DNA of 7,906 bases from positions 1 to 7,906 of the forward strand of contig DLKK01000035.1 in NCBI GenBank assembly GCA_002478955.1, given 5' to 3'. The position numbers were made by a program, and so were the translations under genes. This document shows positions 6,317 to 7,906 of this stretch, piece by piece. The stretch comes from Treponema sp. UBA7590 (GTDB lineage: Bacteria; Spirochaetota; Spirochaetia; Treponematales; Treponemataceae). The notes beneath the pieces were generated by a model, which saw only the letters and a list, made by a program, of their open reading frames with translations, was not told the origin of the DNA and did no database searches. Every line of letters starts with the position of its first letter. Within the stretch, counting starts at the first letter, position 1.

Positions 6317-6793
6317 ATGGCTGTACCTTTTGTTAGTCGAAAGAGGATTAATCCTCGTGATTTAAAGGCGGACGGAAAATTTTATCCGGCACCTGCATAT
6401 ATTTCAGAAGTGAATGTCAATAAGCTTGCGGAAGAAATTTCTGAAAGCACAACACTCACAGCAACAGAAGTTGTCGGAGTTATCAGAAGTCTGCTGCTTA
6501 CAGTTCCAAAATATATGATGCTGGGCTATAAAGTCCGGCTGGATAGTTTTGGGGTTTTCAAGCTTGGATTCAAGAATAACTGCAAAGGATGGGAAAAACC
6601 ATCCCAGGTCACAGCAGGAGATATTGACGATGTGAAGGTGATTTTTTCACCGGAATCAATGCTGAAGGATAAGCTGAAAAAGCCTGAATTTGTAAAACTA
6701 GATGCAAAGTATCTTCCGTCTGATGATGAGGACAAGGATTCTGGAGTTAAGACTCAGGACGAAAATCCTGAGTCTGAGGCAACCGGAAACTGA
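6317..6793 (+). CDS. HU-family (HU-related, Bacteroidales-type) DNA-binding protein with acidic tail
   Basis: The 158-aa protein starts at the ATG 6317-6319, which has ribosome site AAGGAGG (6304-6310) 6 bp upstream. An in-frame ATG at 6290 would add nine residues but lacks such a site. The opening MAVPFVSRKRINPRDLKADG followed by KFYPAPAY is typical of the HU-related group (TIGR01201-like) rather than classical 90-aa HU. The HU fold follows: helix NVNKLAEEISESTTLTATEVVGVIRSLL (33-60), strand GYKVRLDSFGVFKLGF (70-85), and VKVIFSPESMLKD (106-118). The equivalent of the DNA-minor-groove arm is the short, tryptophan-containing NNCKGWEKPSQVTAGD (87-102). Residues 134-158 form an acidic, probably disordered tail (SDDEDKD...). 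It should act as a nucleoid or architectural protein that bends DNA. It is a monocistronic gene with its own promoter, long leader and strong terminator, next to phased repeat DNA that could be a target. Confidence 0.88.
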   Translation: MAVPFVSRKRINPRDLKADGKFYPAPAYISEVNVNKLAEEISESTTLTATEVVGVIRSLLLTVPKYMMLGYKVRLDSFGVFKLGFKNNCKGWEKPSQVTAGDIDDVKVIFSPESMLKDKLKKPEFVKLDAKYLPSDDEDKDSGVKTQDENPESEATGN

Positions 6794-6878
6794 AGTCGGG
6801 TGATTAAGATGATATAACGGCATCTTGGTCAGTGATTAATATAAGTAAAAAAGGAATCCGTTATGAATGATATTTTTT

Positions 6879-6922
6879 AAGAAGCCAGGTGTTTTTTTTG
6901 GCACACCTGGCTTCTTTTTTTT
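6879..6922 (+). terminator. Strong Rho-independent terminator of the HU-family gene
   Basis: A perfect 14-bp stem AAGAAGCCAGGTGT (6879-6892) / ACACCTGGCTTCTT (6903-6916) with a 10-nt loop runs into a T tract to 6922. It lies 85 bp past the HU stop. On the minus strand the stem is followed by AAAAAA, so termination is one-way. Confidence 0.93.
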
Positions 6923-6995
6923 ACCCCACTTTTAAAGCGAATTTACCCCGTTTTTACAGGAATTTACACCGATTTACCCCATTTTTTTTGGATTT
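6920..6995. repeat. Helically phased TTTA(CCCC) array, 10-11-bp period
   Basis: Units beginning TTT occur at 6920, 6931, 6942, 6953, 6963, 6973, 6983 and 6993. The steps are 11, 11, 11, 10, 10, 10 and 10 bp. The units at 6920, 6942 and 6973 start TTTACCCC, 6963 TTTACACC, 6953 TTTACAGG and 6931 TTTAAAGC; 6983 is a T run and 6993 is TTTCATA. Short T tracts repeated once per helical turn are expected to curve DNA. Identical octamers on one helix face could also bind a protein cooperatively. It runs straight into the 23-bp array at 6996 and begins inside the terminator T tract. Confidence 0.7.
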
Positions 6996-7212
6996 CATAT
7001 TGATGGATTGGATGCGTTTATCAATATGAACAGGTGGTATCCATATTGATAAACCGGATGTGCTCATATTGATAAATCACCCCCTGCCATATTGATAAAT
7101 TTACCTGTTTTATCAAGATAAACAGGGGGTTGTTATCTTGATAAGTTAATTACATTTATTTGGTAAATGACTCAGTTTTATTTGATGAACTTGCTGTTTT
7201 TACTTGGTAAAA
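6996..7212. repeat. Iteron-like array: ten degenerate units, 23-bp then 22-bp period
   Basis: Units start at 6996, 7019, 7042, 7065, 7088, 7111, 7134 and 7157 (exactly 23 bp apart), then 7179 and 7201 (22 bp apart). The three central ones, 7042, 7065 and 7088, share CATATTGATAAA. The others are CATATTGATGG (6996), TATCAATATGAA (7019), TATCAAGATAAA (7111), TATCTTGATAAG (7134), TATTTGGTAAAT (7157), TATTTGATGAAC (7179) and TACTTGGTAAAA (7201). The consensus is yATnTTGrTAAA. Two units (7110-7121 and 7133-7144) are palindromes TTATC-AA/TT-GATAA, and the 7019 unit reads best in the opposite direction (CATATTGATAAAC on the minus strand, 7016-7028). The rest of each unit is not conserved, so selection seems to act on a protein-binding core at fixed spacing. 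Plasmid-type iterons, a partition centromere or a regulator-binding array are all possible. Confidence 0.8.
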
Positions 7213-7294
7213 GCCTAATAAGTTATTGTTTGCAATTGTCTTGTAATTCCCGGAGTTTTTAAAGGGAAGCGAAGTTCCTTATCCGTCAGAATGT

Positions 7295-7609
7295 CTATTT
7301 TATCCTTGTGAATTCCTCATGGATTTTCTTTACAACAGAAGAAGTGATGCTTTGTTCTAGCAATGACAAATTTGTTTTTTCTTGGTTAGTGGAAACAATA
7401 TTTTCTTCAAAAAGTTGCTTGTAGGAAACATTCAGAGCAGCCGCGATGTTTTGAACAACTTCCAGAGAGGCGGATTTTCTTCCTAGTTCAATTTGAGTCA
7501 TAAAAGGAACTGAAATTCCCGATTTTTCCGCCAAATCTGCTTGAGTCCAGCCAAATTCTTTTCTTATTTTTCTGATGTTATTTCCTAAAACAAAAAGAAT
7601 ATCTGTCAT
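7295..7609 (-). CDS. XRE-family helix-turn-helix transcriptional regulator
   Basis: The 104-aa protein is a compact Cro/C1-type (HTH_3) DNA-binding protein. LGNNIRKIRKEFGWTQADLA (residues 8-27) leads into the recognition region SGISVPFMTQIELGRKSASL (30-49), then the closing helices EVVQNIAAALNVSYKQLFEE (50-69). Residues 70-104 form a short charged helical tail, perhaps for dimerisation. Size and layout resemble restriction-modification controller proteins and small phage or defence-locus repressors. It diverges from the gene starting at 7700. Paired operator-like sites in the 90-bp gap suggest that it represses both genes. No Shine-Dalgarno site precedes the ATG. CATAAT ends 7 bp upstream, so the mRNA may be leaderless. 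A weak hairpin about 15 bp after the stop, followed by TTTAAAAA, may terminate it. The regulator call is secure and the target is inferred. Confidence 0.9.
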   Translation of the reverse strand: MTDILFVLGNNIRKIRKEFGWTQADLAEKSGISVPFMTQIELGRKSASLEVVQNIAAALNVSYKQLFEENIVSTNQEKTNLSLLEQSITSSVVKKIHEEFTRIK

Positions 7610-7616
7610 TAAAATA

Positions 7617-7645
7617 ATTATGTTGCTATCAGCAATACTTGAAAA
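7617..7645 (-). promoter_or_regulatory. Possible promoter of the XRE gene
   Basis: On the minus strand TTTTCA (7640-7645) and CATAAT (7617-7622) are 17 bp apart. The -35 is poor and the -10 matches 5/6. Transcription would start within a base or two of the ATG at 7609. The operator-like site 7621-7637 fills the spacer, which would fit autorepression. Confidence 0.35.
7621..7637. promoter_or_regulatory. Operator-like site 1 in the XRE/divergent-gene promoter
   Basis: TGTTGCTATCAGCAATA contains the palindrome TTGCT-ATC-AGCAA. It differs from site 2 (7667-7683) at only three of 17 positions. It lies inside the predicted XRE promoter spacer and directly upstream of the plus-strand -35. Confidence 0.5.
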
Positions 7646-7667
7646 TAATCTAAAAGCAATTTATAAT
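7639..7667 (+). promoter_or_regulatory. Sigma70-type promoter of the gene at 7700
   Basis: TTGAAA (7639-7644) and a perfect TATAAT (7662-7667) are separated by 17 bp. Transcription would start near 7674, giving a leader of about 26 nt that includes AGGAGA. Operator-like sites flank it: site 1 ends 2 bp before the -35, and site 2 overlaps the -10 end and the start point. Confidence 0.8.
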
Positions 7668-7683
7668 GTTGATAATAGCAATA
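7667..7683. promoter_or_regulatory. Operator-like site 2 over the transcription start
   Basis: TGTTGATAATAGCAATA is an imperfect palindrome and matches site 1 at 14 of 17 positions in the same orientation, 46 bp away. Its position across the predicted start point is where a repressor would block the plus-strand promoter. It also contains TTGATAA, the core of the iteron-like array. Confidence 0.5.
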
Positions 7684-7699
7684 TTTAGGAGATTTTGTT

Positions 7700-7906
7700 T
7701 TGAAAAAACACGCCATTCTTTGCGGCTCAGCCCCAGACGGATTCACGCAGAAAAAAATAAACGAAATGCACGATTTTCTCATAAGCGAAGCCGGCGGCTC
7801 TTGGGCGGAAAAAGATATTGTGGTTTTTCCGAATGGCGTGGACGAGGCGATGCTTTCTTTCGTTCTTGAACGGCTAAAAGCAGATAAAACTGAACAAATT
7901 CTTCTA
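7700..7906 (+). CDS. Uncharacterised protein, N-terminal part (partial, possibly caspase-fold)
   Basis: The frame is open from a TTG at 7700-7702 to the window edge (69 codons). Ribosome site AGGAGA (7687-7692) stands 7 bp before the TTG and no ATG fits better, so TTG initiation is likely. The protein begins MKKHAILCGSAPDGF (TTG read as Met) and alternates strand and helix: strand HAILCGSA (4-11), helix TQKKINEMHDFLISEA (16-31), strand DIVVFPNG (39-46), helix DEAMLSFVLERLKA (48-61), strand QILL at the edge. This order resembles the first half of caspase- or legumain-fold peptidases (clan CD), but the catalytic His and Cys would lie outside the window, so that is only a suggestion. Its codons are visibly richer in G and C than the neighbouring genes. 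It is divergent from, and probably controlled by, the XRE regulator. Confidence 0.7.
   Translation, partial: MKKHAILCGSAPDGFTQKKINEMHDFLISEAGGSWAEKDIVVFPNGVDEAMLSFVLERLKADKTEQILL

Larger units (their letters stand above)
6794..7294. other. Non-coding region between the HU gene and the XRE gene
   Basis: About 500 bp without a convincing protein gene. It holds an 85-bp HU trailer with a small hairpin (AAGATG 6806-6811 / CATCTT 6821-6826) and a 7-bp inverted repeat ATAACGG (6814-6820) / CCGTTAT (6858-6864). The terminator (6879-6922), the 10-11-bp phased TTTA array (6920-6995) and the 22-23-bp phased array (6996-7212) follow. The last 80 bp have nothing clear except a weak hairpin (about 7262-7281) that could end the XRE transcript. 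Confidence 0.8.

Noticed and set aside
6241..6336. 31-codon frame in the HU leader overlapping the HU start
   Set aside because: No ribosome site precedes its ATG and the peptide shows no recognisable pattern; kept only as a possible leader frame.
6996..7212. CRISPR array interpretation of the 23-bp repeats
   Set aside because: Conserved cores are only about 12 bp, degenerate, and the gaps of about 11 bp are far too short for spacers; no cas genes.
7162..7260. 31-codon plus frame beginning ATG at 7168 within the array end
   Set aside because: No ribosome site, no promoter in reach, and the sequence is explained by the 22-bp phased units.
7666..7869. 67-codon plus frame from an ATG at 7666
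   Set aside because: Its ATG lies within the predicted -10 box, upstream of the transcription start, and it lacks a ribosome site; the TTG frame at 7700 has AGGAGA at correct spacing and a protein-like sequence.

Overview
This is an AT-rich bacterial chromosomal segment. Shine-Dalgarno sites (AAGGAGG, AGGGA, AGGAGA) and sigma70-type promoters (TTGACA/TTGAAA, 17 bp, TATAAT-like) are easy to see. A Bacteroidales-style HU-related DNA-binding protein sits beside them, yet the promoters and ribosome sites are not of the Bacteroidetes type. Together with the T-rich gene style this suggests a spirochaete of the Treponema group. That assignment is an inference from style, not from a marker gene.

Left third (1-4293), a sugar-nucleotide and glycosyltransferase locus. 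Four genes run on the minus strand in the order pncC/cinA-type amidase, GT8-like glycosyltransferase, UDP-glucose 6-dehydrogenase (ugd), and a GT4-type glycosyltransferase cut by the window edge. A UDP-glucuronate 4-epimerase diverges from pncC on the plus strand. Ugd and the epimerase would convert UDP-glucose to UDP-glucuronate and then UDP-galacturonate, which feed the transferases for a surface polysaccharide or glycoconjugate. The epimerase ends in a clear terminator.

Middle (4294-6316). A small 46-codon gene with a good ribosome site (4310-4450, minus) lies downstream of a 462-aa COG1106/AAA_15-type ATPase (4634-6022, minus). The ATPase has its own promoter and terminator. It is the type of protein found in phage-defence loci, but no nuclease partner is adjacent. 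It diverges from the HU-family gene across a 294-bp region in which a perfect 17-bp inverted repeat brackets the HU promoter.

Right third (6317-7906). The HU-family gene ends in a strong terminator. It is followed by about 370 bp of non-coding DNA built of two adjoining phased arrays: TTTA-initial units every 10-11 bp (6920-6995), then about ten degenerate units with core yATnTTGrTAAA every 22-23 bp (6996-7212). This looks like an iteron or centromere-like protein-binding array and is the most unusual structure in the window. It is followed by a small XRE-family regulator (minus) that diverges from a TTG-initiated, uncharacterised gene running off the right edge. Their shared promoter carries two similar operator-like sites.
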